From Planococcaceae bacterium Storch 2/2-2 (GTDB taxonomy: Bacteria; Bacillota; Bacilli; Bacillales_A; Planococcaceae): a stretch of 64,000 nucleotides of DNA. A program made the translations under genes and the position numbers. Positions within the stretch are counted from its first letter, which is position 1; each line of letters begins with the position of its first letter. Location of the stretch: the NCBI GenBank assembly GCA_009740415.1, contig WOYE01000008.1:62001-126000 (forward strand). The letters run 5' to 3'. Positions 43,998-52,285 of this stretch are shown here, piece by piece. A model generated the notes under the pieces. The model searched no databases and was not told the DNA's origin. It saw nothing but the letters and a program-made list of their open reading frames with translations.

Positions 43998-45010
43998 TGG
44001 GACGGTACGACCGGCAAATGCGATTTGAACCATTCGGCGAGTCCGGTCAACGTGCATTGCGAGAGGCGAATATTTTCGTACTCGGAGCGGGTGCGCTCGG
44101 CTCAGCTTCTGCTGAAATGCTCGTTCGTGCGGGTGTCGGTCGCCTCACAATCGTTGACCGCGACGTACTCGAATGGACCAACTTACACCGTCAGCAACTG
44201 TATACCGAATCGGATGTTGAACGACAACTTCCGAAAGCAGCGGCTGCTCATGAGCGATTAACTGCGATCAATCGCGACGTCACGATCGAACATCACGTCG
44301 TCGATATTACATCGGAAAACATCTTATCATTAGTAGAAGGTCATACAGCCGTACTCGACGCGACCGATAATTTGGAAACTCGTCTACTCGCAAACGACGC
44401 CTGTTTGCAGTTAGGTATTCCATTTTTCATGGGCGCTTGTGTAGGAAGTTACGGAATGACATTCCCAATCGGTCTTCGTGAAGAAGAGCCGTGTTTACAT
44501 TGTTTACTTGAAACGTTGCCACCGGAAGCGGCAACGTGCGATACGGTCGGTGTCATTAGTCCGATCGTCGTTACAGTCGCTGCTTGGCAAACCGCACAGC
44601 TTTTACGTTATCTTGCCGGTGAAACGTGGCAACCGACGTTACAATCTACGAATTTATGGACCGATGAGCACGCTTCGATCCGTGTGACATCGCTGAAAAA
44701 AGAGTCGTGTCCGAGCTGCAGTAATGAGCCCGTATACCCTTTTTTACGAGCTGTCCACGAAACGGAAGCATCGGTCTTATGTGGAAGAGAAACCGTTCAA
44801 TTGCGCCTCCCCCTACAGCGCGCAATTGATTTACAAACGTTCGCTTCTATTTTTGAGCGGGCTGGATCGACACCTGTCGTCAATCAACATCTCGTGTCTG
44901 GTCATTGGAACGATTACCGAATCGTCTTTTTCAAAGATGGACGTATTCTCGTTCACGGAACGAATGATCCGAAAAAAGCCCGTTCTCTCGTCGCTTCGAT
45001 GACGGGATGA
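43994..45010 (+). CDS. thiF: ThiS adenylyltransferase ThiF (MoeB/HesA-like)
   Basis: 338-residue E1-like enzyme that adenylates ThiS. The ATP motif [17 protein letters not shown], the [12 protein letters not shown] block and the Cys pairs CLHC and CPSC for zinc are present. The C-terminal 80 residues extend beyond the core and may be a degenerate rhodanese-like or family-specific tail. Start ATGATG overlaps the thiG stop (ATGA). Terminator follows. It is the last gene of the thiamine unit. Confidence 0.93.
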   Translation: MMGRYDRQMRFEPFGESGQRALREANIFVLGAGALGSASAEMLVRAGVGRLTIVDRDVLEWTNLHRQQLYTESDVERQLPKAAAAHERLTAINRDVTIEHHVVDITSENILSLVEGHTAVLDATDNLETRLLANDACLQLGIPFFMGACVGSYGMTFPIGLREEEPCLHCLLETLPPEAATCDTVGVISPIVVTVAAWQTAQLLRYLAGETWQPTLQSTNLWTDEHASIRVTSLKKESCPSCSNEPVYPFLRAVHETEASVLCGRETVQLRLPLQRAIDLQTFASIFERAGSTPVVNQHLVSGHWNDYRIVFFKDGRILVHGTNDPKKARSLVASMTG

Positions 45011-45012
45011 CG

Positions 45013-45056
45013 AATAACCCCCTTCCCGTCTAGTCAACGGGAAAGGGGTTATTTTT
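45013..45056. terminator. Bidirectional terminator
   Basis: AATAACCCC-TCCCGT and ACGGGA-GGGGTTATT pair around CTAGTCA between convergent genes. Confidence 0.85.
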
Positions 45057-46755
45057 AATTCATGTACAATGTACTCGGTAAACGACTTAAATCGTGTGCT
45101 CGTAAATGAGCACGCCCTTCTTTACCAGAAGGACTTACTTTTCGAAACAAAATACGAATATGTTCACTGTACATTTCATACAAGCCGAAATACATTCTTT
45201 CGTGTTTCGTCTTCGATTGTTCCTCTTGCAACTTTTGAATGATGCCGATGAAGTCGTAATAAATACGAACCGTTTGGTAGTTGTTCGCAATCGCCCATTC
45301 GATTCCTCGTAAGCAAGCGTGCAACTCTGCACCTAAACTACCGAGTTCTCTTAAACGTTCTTCTACCGTCATCCCGAAATCTTTTTGCACTTCCATTCCG
45401 CTTTCATCTTCCGCGACGAAACCGTACGCTGAAATACCGACATTCGGTAAATAGCTCCCGTCCACATAGACGTTAACGAGACCTTTCGTTTTCGTCTCCG
45501 CAATCGTGCGCGCTCGATTGCGCTGTTCACGTGGCGTACCTTTCGTCACAGATTGTTCCAGTGGTGACTCGTTATGTCGCACTTCTTCTCGATTTAACCA
45601 TTCGTTCTCTTCAACGGTAATCGTTCGTGCTTCGTTCGTTGAAGCAGCAATTGGAATCGATTTTTCTTGTTTCTTTTCGATGAACAATTGAGAAGAGACC
45701 GAATGAGTGAACGGCTTCACTTTCCATTTTCCAAGGGGAGAAGGGGAAGCGTTCATTTGTTCATTTGCAATCGACAACGCTTCTTTCTTATTGTTCACCC
45801 AATCTACTCGAATGTGTGCACGCGTTACAAATGAGCCATTTGAAGAAGTTTGTAACCATTCTTTCAAGTCATGTACTTGCCCTAAATGGATGACATCCGT
45901 GCCAGAAGATAAAAGAAATAATTTTGCTTGAGGTGCAGTAGCCACTGAAGCAGCCAACTGCCTTTTTACTTCTCGTTCAGATACGTGCGCTTCCAATACG
46001 AACGGCTCTTTTTGTGTCCGTCGCGTTTGCTTGAGATGAAACGGTTTCGTCCGTTTCAGAAACAATGCATCCGTTAGCGGCTTCACTTTTACCGTTTCTT
46101 CTGAATATGCCACTTTCTCATTTGTCCACTCATTCAATTGCGCGATCGCTTCCTTTTTATTTCGACTGAACCCAACACGAAGAGGAACGGTTAAACAAAA
46201 TGTTGGCGATAAAGTGTTTTGCTGTAACCACTCTTTCATTTGGCCGATCGATGCACAAGCTACGTACGTCGTGCCAGCGACGATCGTACAAATACTCGCT
46301 CTTTCATTTTGTTGACGTAAGCTATTCCATTTCGCTTGAAGGTTCGTTTGAAACGTTGCTAATGGCGTGTTTTCTGGACAGATGAATCGTTGACTCGTAG
46401 TCGCTACTTTTACGAATGGCTTCACTAATTTGGGCCATCTCGCCATTTCTTTCGCAGTCAATGGCGCAACGGAGACGGCATGCTCCTTTGCAGCAATACG
46501 CAGCATTTTCGGTACTTTCTGCTGTGGCTTCACTTTGTCTTTCCACACTTTCCAATGGATGGATAGGTGATGACGTTTCTCTAGGTGATCAATCGTCGTT
46601 ACGACGCGCTGAAACATTTCTTTGTTTCGCAAGTTACTCACTTGCGCGACTTGTAAAACGACATCTCGCTCATCGCTTGCTACATAAAAAACGATGTAAC
46701 CAGAATGTGGCTTTTTGTTTGCAACTTGTTGTAATGCTTGTTTGCATGTTATCAA
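45055..46755 (-). CDS. RNase H-fold protein with three degenerate N-terminal repeats
   Basis: 566-residue protein. The C-terminal RNase H domain (about 425-560) keeps likely catalytic acids D432 (VYVDGS), E477 (GAELHA), D501 (YYDF) and D555 (AHDLSR), so it may cut RNA in RNA-DNA hybrids. The N-terminal 350 residues hold two clear repeats, 154-228 and 276-350, each with GQ, KEWLQ, RV, NKKEA, NE and KVKP at matching places, and a weaker copy at 19-77. They do not look like the usual viroplasmin module. The TTG start at 46755 has AGGA upstream. Confidence 0.78.
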   Translation of the reverse strand: MITCKQALQQVANKKPHSGYIVFYVASDERDVVLQVAQVSNLRNKEMFQRVVTTIDHLEKRHHLSIHWKVWKDKVKPQQKVPKMLRIAAKEHAVSVAPLTAKEMARWPKLVKPFVKVATTSQRFICPENTPLATFQTNLQAKWNSLRQQNERASICTIVAGTTYVACASIGQMKEWLQQNTLSPTFCLTVPLRVGFSRNKKEAIAQLNEWTNEKVAYSEETVKVKPLTDALFLKRTKPFHLKQTRRTQKEPFVLEAHVSEREVKRQLAASVATAPQAKLFLLSSGTDVIHLGQVHDLKEWLQTSSNGSFVTRAHIRVDWVNNKKEALSIANEQMNASPSPLGKWKVKPFTHSVSSQLFIEKKQEKSIPIAASTNEARTITVEENEWLNREEVRHNESPLEQSVTKGTPREQRNRARTIAETKTKGLVNVYVDGSYLPNVGISAYGFVAEDESGMEVQKDFGMTVEERLRELGSLGAELHACLRGIEWAIANNYQTVRIYYDFIGIIQKLQEEQSKTKHERMYFGLYEMYSEHIRILFRKVSPSGKEGRAHLRAHDLSRLPSTLYMN

Positions 46756-47162
46756 TTGGATCGTTCCTATCGGATGTACTTCCTAACTCGGTCGCGATTG
46801 GGCGACTACTCTTTCCACAGAGAGGGACGGTTCATTATTCATCCGCTCCTCTAAGATGGAGCATCAATCATTTGACTCCTTTGAACAAACGATCGAACGC
46901 TCCATGAGCCGACGGACTGATGGGCGACAGTCGTTTCCATGATTGTGTCTCACTTATCGGGTTGATGAACGATACCGTTCATCCGTACTTTTAACAAGCG
47001 ACTCCAACCATCTCTTTATCTCTCTTTCGCCACACCTTTTATGAAAAGGCTTACATATTTTCGTAAAAATGTGCGTACGAAAAATGATAAACGTCCCTAG
47101 TTATGAAACTACATCATCATTATTTTATCATAAATATCCATTTTGCACCAAAAAGAGAAAAA
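46756..47162. other. Gene-free region with several short hairpins
   Basis: No coding region is supported in these 407 bp. Near the RNase H start there are several inverted repeats: GTCGC with GGCGAC (46789-46805 area), CTCT with AGAG, and GCTCC with GGAGC (about 46845-46862), and a wider ATGGAGC/GCTCCAT pair. They may form a structured leader on the minus strand, but no known RNA family was recognised. The last 100 bp are AT-rich. Confidence 0.45.
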
Positions 47163-47190
47163 GAGGCTGGGACAAAACCTAGCCAAATGA

Positions 47191-47236
47191 AAACCCAGTA
47201 GCTATCTACGTTGATTCGTAAATAGTCACTGGGTTT
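47191..47236. repeat. Hairpin in the IS left end
   Basis: AAACCCAGT pairs with ACTGGGTTT, with further inner pairing, followed by CTTTT. It probably blocks outside transcription from entering the transposase. Confidence 0.65.
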
Positions 47237-47250
47237 CTTTTATTACCCAC

Positions 47251-47357
47251 CTTCGGTCGGTAAGCTTGCCGCGGGCTCGCTCTTCAACTTCCCCTTTCTT
47301 CGCAGAAAGGGGTGATTTTCAGAGCTCGCATTCCCGCAGGCGTCTACCGACCGAAAG
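47251..47357. repeat. Long imperfect inverted repeat inside the IS
   Basis: CTTCGGTCGGTA (47251) and TACCGACCGAAAG (47345) form the outer stem. CCCCTTTC and GAAAGGGG form an inner one at 47291-47312. Confidence 0.65.
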
Positions 47358-47467
47358 GTTGGTTAATTATTTATAAAATGGAGTACAAAAAAGGACATCC
47401 CTTGGTAGAATTAAAGTGACTAAACCAAACTCTGAAAGGGAGTGTCCTGAGGTTTAAAGATTATACT

Positions 47468-48128
47468 ATGGATCAGTTAATTTTGCCAATCGATTTAGAG
47501 GTTTCGTTACAAGACAACGATATCGCATTTCATATTCACCATTTGGTGGAGAGTATTCCAAATGAAGCATTTCGGCCATTTATGAAGAAGAACGGTTGTC
47601 CTGCCTACCATCCACGCATGATGTTAAAAATTATTTTGTGCGGTTATACTCAGTCTGCATTTTCTGGTAGAAAGATTGAAGCGTTGCTCCATGATAGTTT
47701 ACGAATGTGAAAGTTGTGACGGTTGCCCCCTTCGTTCATCTTGCACAAAAACGAAGGAAGGTAATAACCGTAAAATTTATAAGAATGAAAAGTGGGAACA
47801 ACAAAAAGAATATGTGAAAGAATTGCTTTCTGAGACCAAGATCAACTCCATTTATCAACGAAGAAAAGTGGACGTTGAACCATTTTTTTGTTTTCTGAAG
47901 GCTAATTTGTCGTTCAATCGGTTTTCTGTTCGGACAGAACCGAAGGTTCGACAAGAATTAGGATTTGCAATAATGGCAGTGAACTTACGAAAGTTTACTG
48001 CTCAAACGCTAAAAGATCGCTGTCCATTAAAAAGACACTTGAATTTTGTATCATTCAAGTGTCTTTTCTTTGATTCAGAAGCTATTTTGTCTCAGCCTCT
48101 CGCCTATTATTTACTCGGGGAATGTTAG
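47468..48128 (+). pseudogene. IS1182 transposase, broken by an internal deletion
   Basis: The N-terminal 80 residues (MDQLILPIDLEVS to GRKIEALLHDSLRM) stop at a TGA at 47708-47710. The C-terminal part is open in another frame from 47676 and resumes at YECESCDGCPLRSSC, running through RKVDVEPFFCFLKANL and GFAIMAVNLRKFTA. The central catalytic region between them is missing, so the element cannot move by itself. The final frame runs through the terminal repeat into flanking DNA. Confidence 0.88.
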
Positions 48129-48629
48129 CGTATCGATCGTTTCTCCCGTCGCTTCATCTTTTATCATGAAAGTCACTTCCGGTTGTTCAATTCCTGAAAA
48201 TGTTTGGTAAAACATACTCGACATCGATAAACTAATCGTGACGAGCGAATCCATACTTTTTTCATACGCTTTTCGATCGACGTGCACTTCAAATTCGTCG
48301 ATTGCTTCATTCATCGTCACTCGTTCGATCGAAGGAAAAGCAGGGTCGACTGCTAACGCATTACTGTACTCTTCAATTTCGTGTCGCATATTGGCCAACT
48401 GTTCATCCCGTTCTTTTTTCGGCAATGTGTACGTGATGTACCCTTCTTTTTCTTGAGACACTTGATCGCGTTTCTCCTCTTCCACTACTTGTTTTTGAAA
48501 CTCTTCAAATGTCATACCACCTGTTAAAACGAGCCCTTCTGGAACATCGACTTTAACCATCTCTTCACTACATGCCGCAACTAAGACTATGAACGACATG
48601 AACAAACTAAACAGCCCTATCCGTTTCAT
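48111..48629 (-). CDS. Putative lipoprotein
   Basis: 172-residue predicted lipoprotein: signal peptide ending VLVAAC (Cys 20 from the ATG at 48629), then an acidic, helix-rich domain. No family recognised. ATG at 48629 is preferred over that at 48632 because GAGGAGGG is very close. It is 13 bp after the RlmI-type gene and may be co-transcribed. The stop lies 12 bp from the IS1182 end, so any natural terminator may have been displaced by the insertion. Confidence 0.7.
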   Translation of the reverse strand: MKRIGLFSLFMSFIVLVAACSEEMVKVDVPEGLVLTGGMTFEEFQKQVVEEEKRDQVSQEKEGYITYTLPKKERDEQLANMRHEIEEYSNALAVDPAFPSIERVTMNEAIDEFEVHVDRKAYEKSMDSLVTISLSMSSMFYQTFSGIEQPEVTFMIKDEATGETIDTLTFPE

Positions 48630-48642
48630 CATGACCCTCCTC

Positions 48643-49830
48643 TTAGTTATCCATGCAACGAATGAAACATACTTTTAAGTAATCGAACTCTTTAAATTTC
48701 GGCAACACGCGGAAGTCGTCCGGCAGCGTATGTTGTTCTACGATTTCATATCGACGGCGCGCCTGTTTCATGCCATCTTCAATCATCTCTTTGAATTGAT
48801 TCATGCCGAAACTCGCATTGTTCGTTGAAGCTATGATTAGACCGTTCGGCGCAGTAACTTTCGCTGCGCGCTCGATGAGCATCGGGTAATCTTTTGATGT
48901 ACTAAACGTACGTTTTTTCGACCGTGCGAAGCTCGGTGGGTCGAGAACGACGACGTCCCACGTCAATTGGTGACGATCGGCATAATTGAAATAATTAAAT
49001 ACGTCCATCACTCGAATTTCTTCTTGCTCAAAGTCGATTCCGTTCACACTAAATTGTTCGATCGTTAACGGTTCACTTCGTTTCGCTAAGTCGACGGATG
49101 TCGTTTTCGTCGCACCCCCCATTTTCGCTGCCACGCTAAATGCTCCTGTATAAGAGAACGTATTTAAAACGGTTTTCCCCGCTGCATACGTTTCACATAA
49201 CGCTTGTCGAACGTTTCGTTGATCGAGAAAAATACCTGTCATCGCTCCGTCGTTCAAGTTCGTCGCATAACGAATGCCGTTTTCTAACACGATCATCGGA
49301 AACTCTCCACGTGTACCTCGCACGAAATCATCTTTTTCGATATATTTTCCGTCTTTGTCAAAACGTACTTTTTCATAAATACCGAGCGGTGCCCATACGC
49401 GGTCAATCGCGTCGTAAATTTGTTCGCGGAATGTGTACACTCCTTCGCTATACCATTGAATGAGGACGTATCCGTCGTAACGATCGATCGTTATGCCACC
49501 GAAATGGTCGCCTTCGCCGTTGAATAGACGGTACGCTGTCGTCTGCTCGTCATGGCGTAATGCGCCTCGATGGGCTTCTGCTCGTCCGAACAACTGTTCA
49601 AAAAATCCGACATCTAATGCTGTCTCTTCTCGTTTTGAAATGATCCAACCAGAACCTTTATTTTGTAAACCGTAATAAGCCGTTCCAATCATTTGTTGAT
49701 CGCTACCGACAACACGGAATAGTTCTCCATCTTTCAAGGAAGGTGCTCTATCAAAGTCTCCTGCTACGAGAAGTGGATACCCTTTTTTCGCTCGGTCGCT
49801 CGCACGACGCTTTAATTGTACTGTTTTCAT
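48643..49830 (-). CDS. ywbD: 23S rRNA cytosine-C5 methyltransferase, RlmI/YwbD-like
   Basis: About 395-residue protein with an N-terminal PUA-like domain (1-75), a middle RlmI domain and a C-terminal Rossmann methyltransferase. VLNTFSYTGAFSVAA is motif I, DVVVLDPPSFARSKKR motif IV, and DGAMTGIFLDQRNVR precedes them. RlmI methylates C1962 of 23S rRNA (E. coli numbering). B. subtilis YwbD is the closest named relative. The ATG pair 49833/49830 follows AAGGGTG. Confidence 0.9.
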   Translation of the reverse strand: MKTVQLKRRASDRAKKGYPLLVAGDFDRAPSLKDGELFRVVGSDQQMIGTAYYGLQNKGSGWIISKREETALDVGFFEQLFGRAEAHRGALRHDEQTTAYRLFNGEGDHFGGITIDRYDGYVLIQWYSEGVYTFREQIYDAIDRVWAPLGIYEKVRFDKDGKYIEKDDFVRGTRGEFPMIVLENGIRYATNLNDGAMTGIFLDQRNVRQALCETYAAGKTVLNTFSYTGAFSVAAKMGGATKTTSVDLAKRSEPLTIEQFSVNGIDFEQEEIRVMDVFNYFNYADRHQLTWDVVVLDPPSFARSKKRTFSTSKDYPMLIERAAKVTAPNGLIIASTNNASFGMNQFKEMIEDGMKQARRRYEIVEQHTLPDDFRVLPKFKEFDYLKVCFIRCMDN

Positions 49831-49896
49831 CATCGTTCACCCTTTACTTCTTTTCTTCAGTATACACTTCTTCGTTCCGTTTAAAATGTTTTCATG

Positions 49897-49925
49897 AAAA
49901 AAAGCACCCTCTCTAGAGGATGCTT
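49897..49925 (-). terminator. Rho-independent terminator
   Basis: AGCA-CCTC and GAGG-TGCT pair around TCTA with a T run on the minus strand, after the 68-residue membrane protein gene. Confidence 0.8.
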
Positions 49926-49951
49926 CGTTTGATATCAAAAGACGAGGGCGA

Positions 49952-50158
49952 CTACTTCAATGCTGCGGGACGTTTCGACAAAAGAGCGCTACGTTCTTCA
50001 CGGTACTCGGCATAACCGAATGCTGCCATCATACCGATGAAACTAATCGCTAATACACCGACGAGTACACTTCCAGCGTGGAACATACCTGTCGCCACAC
50101 TTAACGCAATACCGAGCACACTTCCTGTAATGACCGCGAGGATTATTGTACGAATCAT
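49952..50158 (-). CDS. Small two-helix membrane protein under Fur-like boxes
   Basis: 68-residue protein with two transmembrane helices (about 3-25 and 28-49) and a short basic tail ending KRPAALK. No family recognised. ATG at 50158 follows GGAGGCGAGGGG. Two Fur-like boxes lie upstream (50239-50253, 50353-50367), so it is probably made under iron limitation. It has its own terminator. Confidence 0.7.
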   Translation of the reverse strand: MIRTIILAVITGSVLGIALSVATGMFHAGSVLVGVLAISFIGMMAAFGYAEYREERSALLSKRPAALK

Positions 50159-50238
50159 TCCCCTCGCCTCCTTTTCTATCGTTTATTCCGAATCTTTGTC
50201 CGGATCGAATGTTCTTATTACGTTCACTATATCTCAAT

Positions 50239-50253
50239 TGATAACTTTTATCA
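50239..50253. promoter_or_regulatory. Fur-like box
   Basis: TGATAACTTTTATCA matches the Fur consensus at 13 of 15, 81 bp upstream of the small membrane protein gene. Confidence 0.7.
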
Positions 50254-50352
50254 ATAGACAACTGTCATTTTTCGCCTTTTCTCTGAAAATGAATAGTTTG
50301 TCCTTTTTATGAAGCAAACAACGAATGGAAAAGGTCTTTCGGTACGCTCACT

Positions 50353-50367
50353 TGATAACTATTATCA
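50353..50367. promoter_or_regulatory. Fur-like box within an extended palindrome
   Basis: TGATAACTATTATCA matches Fur at 14 of 15. The dyad extends to CACTTGATAA on one side and TTATCAAGTG on the other, ten perfect pairs around CTA. Confidence 0.75.
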
Positions 50368-50386
50368 AGTGTTACAATCTTCATAA

Positions 50387-50422
50387 AAAAAGACTCCCCT
50401 TGCTCTCTACGAGAGAAGGAAA
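50387..50422 (-). terminator. Rho-independent terminator after the proline dehydrogenase gene
   Basis: GACT-CCTT-CTCTC and GAGAG-AAGG-AGTC pair around TAC, with a T run on the minus strand. Confidence 0.78.
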
Positions 50423-50433
50423 GTCATTTTTAT

Positions 50434-51432
50434 TCATCGGTCGTCTTCTTTCGATTTTCGCTTGCGCAACATGTAATACGTAAGTGCGCCTAAGCCGATC
50501 GCTGCTGAAGTGATTCCTACTGTTTTCGGGTTCACTACTTTCGTCACTTGTTCTTCCAATGCGGGCGCACGTTCTGCGAGTCGACGCATCGAGAAATTGT
50601 ACCATTCTTCTCCGAACGGTAAATAAATACGAACGGGATACCCTGCTCGGACGAGACGTTTACGAACGTCACATTGTTCGCCGTATAACAACTGAATTTC
50701 GAACGTATCGAACGGGATATCATTTTCCTCAACGTACTCCATCAACCATTCGATGAGCGCATCGTCATGTGTCGCAATCGATGTAAATGCACCGCTCTCT
50801 AAACGTTCTTTAATGAGTATTTTAAAATGATCAGTCGTCTCTTCTTCCGTTTGATAAGCGACAGCAGGTGATTCTTCGTACGCACCTTTCGTTAAACGAA
50901 TCGTTTCGTCTCGATATTTCAAAACGTCTTCTGCCGAACGATAAAACGATGTTTGTACGACTGTTCCGATTGAATCGTACGATTCACGTAACGTATCAAA
51001 TAGACGATACGTCGCCTGAACGTCATCGTACGGTCCGACGTTGATCGTTACGAAAACGTCCGCTTCAGCTGCCCGTTGGACGACTTCTTCTAACAACCGT
51101 GCACAAAGTGCCTCATCGATGCGCAACCCGAGCTGTGGTAAACGAACCGATAACTCTGCTCGTAACTCGTTCACCCGAATGGCTTCGATCGTTTCGAGCA
51201 ACGCATCTTTCGCGCGAGTCGCTTTTTCGACTGTGTAAACGAAATCACCGACGTGGTCGACCGAGACTGCCATACTTTTCGCATTTAAACGTTTCGCTAC
51301 TTCGACCATTTCTTCTACTGTCGTCCCCGCGATCCAACGGTCTAACATCGGTAGTGGATCCGTTTTATTCGCTCGTTCGTTCAACCACCGGTTTTCTGAT
51401 AAATATAAAGCGATATTTTTTGCTACTTCCAT
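50434..51432 (-). CDS. Proline dehydrogenase family protein with C-terminal membrane helix
   Basis: 332-residue FAD enzyme of the PutB/FadM group oxidising L-proline to pyrroline-5-carboxylate. Numbered from the ATG at 51438, motifs are KGAYEE 184-189, ATHD 222-225, EIQLLYG 247-253 and YLPFGEEWYNFSMRRLAER 272-290. After the barrel a hydrophobic stretch at about 306-324 followed by RKRKSK predicts a C-terminal membrane anchor, uncommon in monofunctional enzymes. ATG at 51432 is preferred because GGAGGG abuts the first ATG. No P5C dehydrogenase is adjacent. Confidence 0.87.
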   Translation of the reverse strand: MEVAKNIALYLSENRWLNERANKTDPLPMLDRWIAGTTVEEMVEVAKRLNAKSMAVSVDHVGDFVYTVEKATRAKDALLETIEAIRVNELRAELSVRLPQLGLRIDEALCARLLEEVVQRAAEADVFVTINVGPYDDVQATYRLFDTLRESYDSIGTVVQTSFYRSAEDVLKYRDETIRLTKGAYEESPAVAYQTEEETTDHFKILIKERLESGAFTSIATHDDALIEWLMEYVEENDIPFDTFEIQLLYGEQCDVRKRLVRAGYPVRIYLPFGEEWYNFSMRRLAERAPALEEQVTKVVNPKTVGITSAAIGLGALTYYMLRKRKSKEDDR

Positions 51433-51498
51433 GTTCATCCCTCCGCAATTTGTCCTTCTTCAATCATACCCGATATTGTGTGTGGACGCGAAATAATG

Positions 51499-51531
51499 AA
51501 AAAACAACCGACACAATTCGTGTCGATTGTT
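51499..51531 (-). terminator. Rho-independent terminator of the heme-uptake operon
   Basis: ACAATCGACAC and GTGTCGGTTGT pair around GAATT, followed by a T run on the minus strand. Confidence 0.88.
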
Positions 51532-51536
51532 TCCGT

Positions 51537-51875
51537 TTACTTAGCAGGTGCGTGACGGTGAACGACTTCAAATGTCGTCAGTTCCGCACTAATTGTCGGC
51601 TTTTCCTCTTCGCTCACTTGAGCGGTCGGACTTTCTTTATGCATGCGGCGCGTACGGCCACTTTCTGCCCACGCTTTGAAATACGACTCATCTTCCCACG
51701 TCGTACATACTTTAATTTCATCGTAGTCGAGATCGCTCGTATCACTTTTCAATACTTCCATCCAAACGAACCCTTCATACGTATGAACGGCTTTCGGCTC
51801 AGCGAATCGTGCGAGCACTTCATCCGCGCGGCCTTTTTTGATTTTAATCGTATTTACTGCCATCATCATCGTCAT
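51537..51875 (-). CDS. Heme-degrading monooxygenase, HmoA/IsdG-like
   Basis: 112-residue ABM-fold protein. From the ATG at 51875, N8, W69 and H79 match the Asn-Trp-His triad of IsdG-type heme oxygenases, including the ten-residue Trp-His gap. It would open imported heme and release iron. ATG at 51875 overlaps the TGA of the upstream ankyrin gene (ATGA), which decided the start. It is the last gene of an ABC transporter operon, which points to heme as cargo. Confidence 0.85.
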   Translation of the reverse strand: MTMMMAVNTIKIKKGRADEVLARFAEPKAVHTYEGFVWMEVLKSDTSDLDYDEIKVCTTWEDESYFKAWAESGRTRRMHKESPTAQVSEEEKPTISAELTTFEVVHRHAPAK

Positions 51876-52285
51876 ACTTTCCATCTCTCCTTCGTCATTT
51901 TCATCGTTAAATAATCGTACACGTCACGCGCTTCATGTCCACCGACTAAGGCGTGATGAAGCAACGGAATGTCATGTGCTCCTTTAGCGTATAACAAATG
52001 GGGATACCGTTCAACGATTGCGCGTACGATCGTAACGTCTCCGAGCATCGCTGCTGCAAACAGATCAATCGGTACGCCTTGAGCGATCAACCATTTGGCA
52101 ATCGTCCGATTTCCTGTATGAGCTGCTGCCTGTAATGCACTCTCCCAATCTCCTCCACCCCAATGCATCGAAGCGGTTAACACTGCACGGTTTTGCTTCG
52201 CCAATCGTTGCAACTCACTGAAGTTGCCATGAGCCGCTCGGACGAATTGTTCAATGAAGGCGCGGTCTAACGGACGCGTTCTCAT
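51872..52285 (-). CDS. Ankyrin-repeat-like protein
   Basis: 137-residue protein with three or four degenerate ankyrin repeats (ESALQAAAHTGNRTIAKWLIAQGVPID, FAAAMLGDVTIVRAIVERYP, LLHHALVGGHEARDVYDYL). No enzyme motif or signal peptide. It probably mediates protein contacts. It overlaps the ATPase gene by ATGA at its start and the heme oxygenase gene by ATGA at its end, so it is firmly inside the operon. Related proteins next to heme oxygenase or catalase genes are known, but its role here is open. Confidence 0.8.
   Translation of the reverse strand: MRTRPLDRAFIEQFVRAAHGNFSELQRLAKQNRAVLTASMHWGGGDWESALQAAAHTGNRTIAKWLIAQGVPIDLFAAAMLGDVTIVRAIVERYPHLLYAKGAHDIPLLHHALVGGHEARDVYDYLTMKMTKERWKV

Larger units (their letters stand above)
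47163..48099 (+). mobile_element. IS1182-family insertion sequence remnant (internally deleted)
   Basis: Ends are the inverted repeats GAGGCTGGGACAAAA (47163-47177) and TTTTGTCTCAGCCTC (48085-48099), 14 of 15 matching, the usual IS1182 ends in Bacillota. Total length of 937 bp is about half that of a complete element. The left end holds a terminator-like hairpin (47191-47236) and a longer stem (47251-47357) before the transposase remnant. Insertion is just after a lipoprotein gene. No clear target duplication is visible. Confidence 0.9.
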
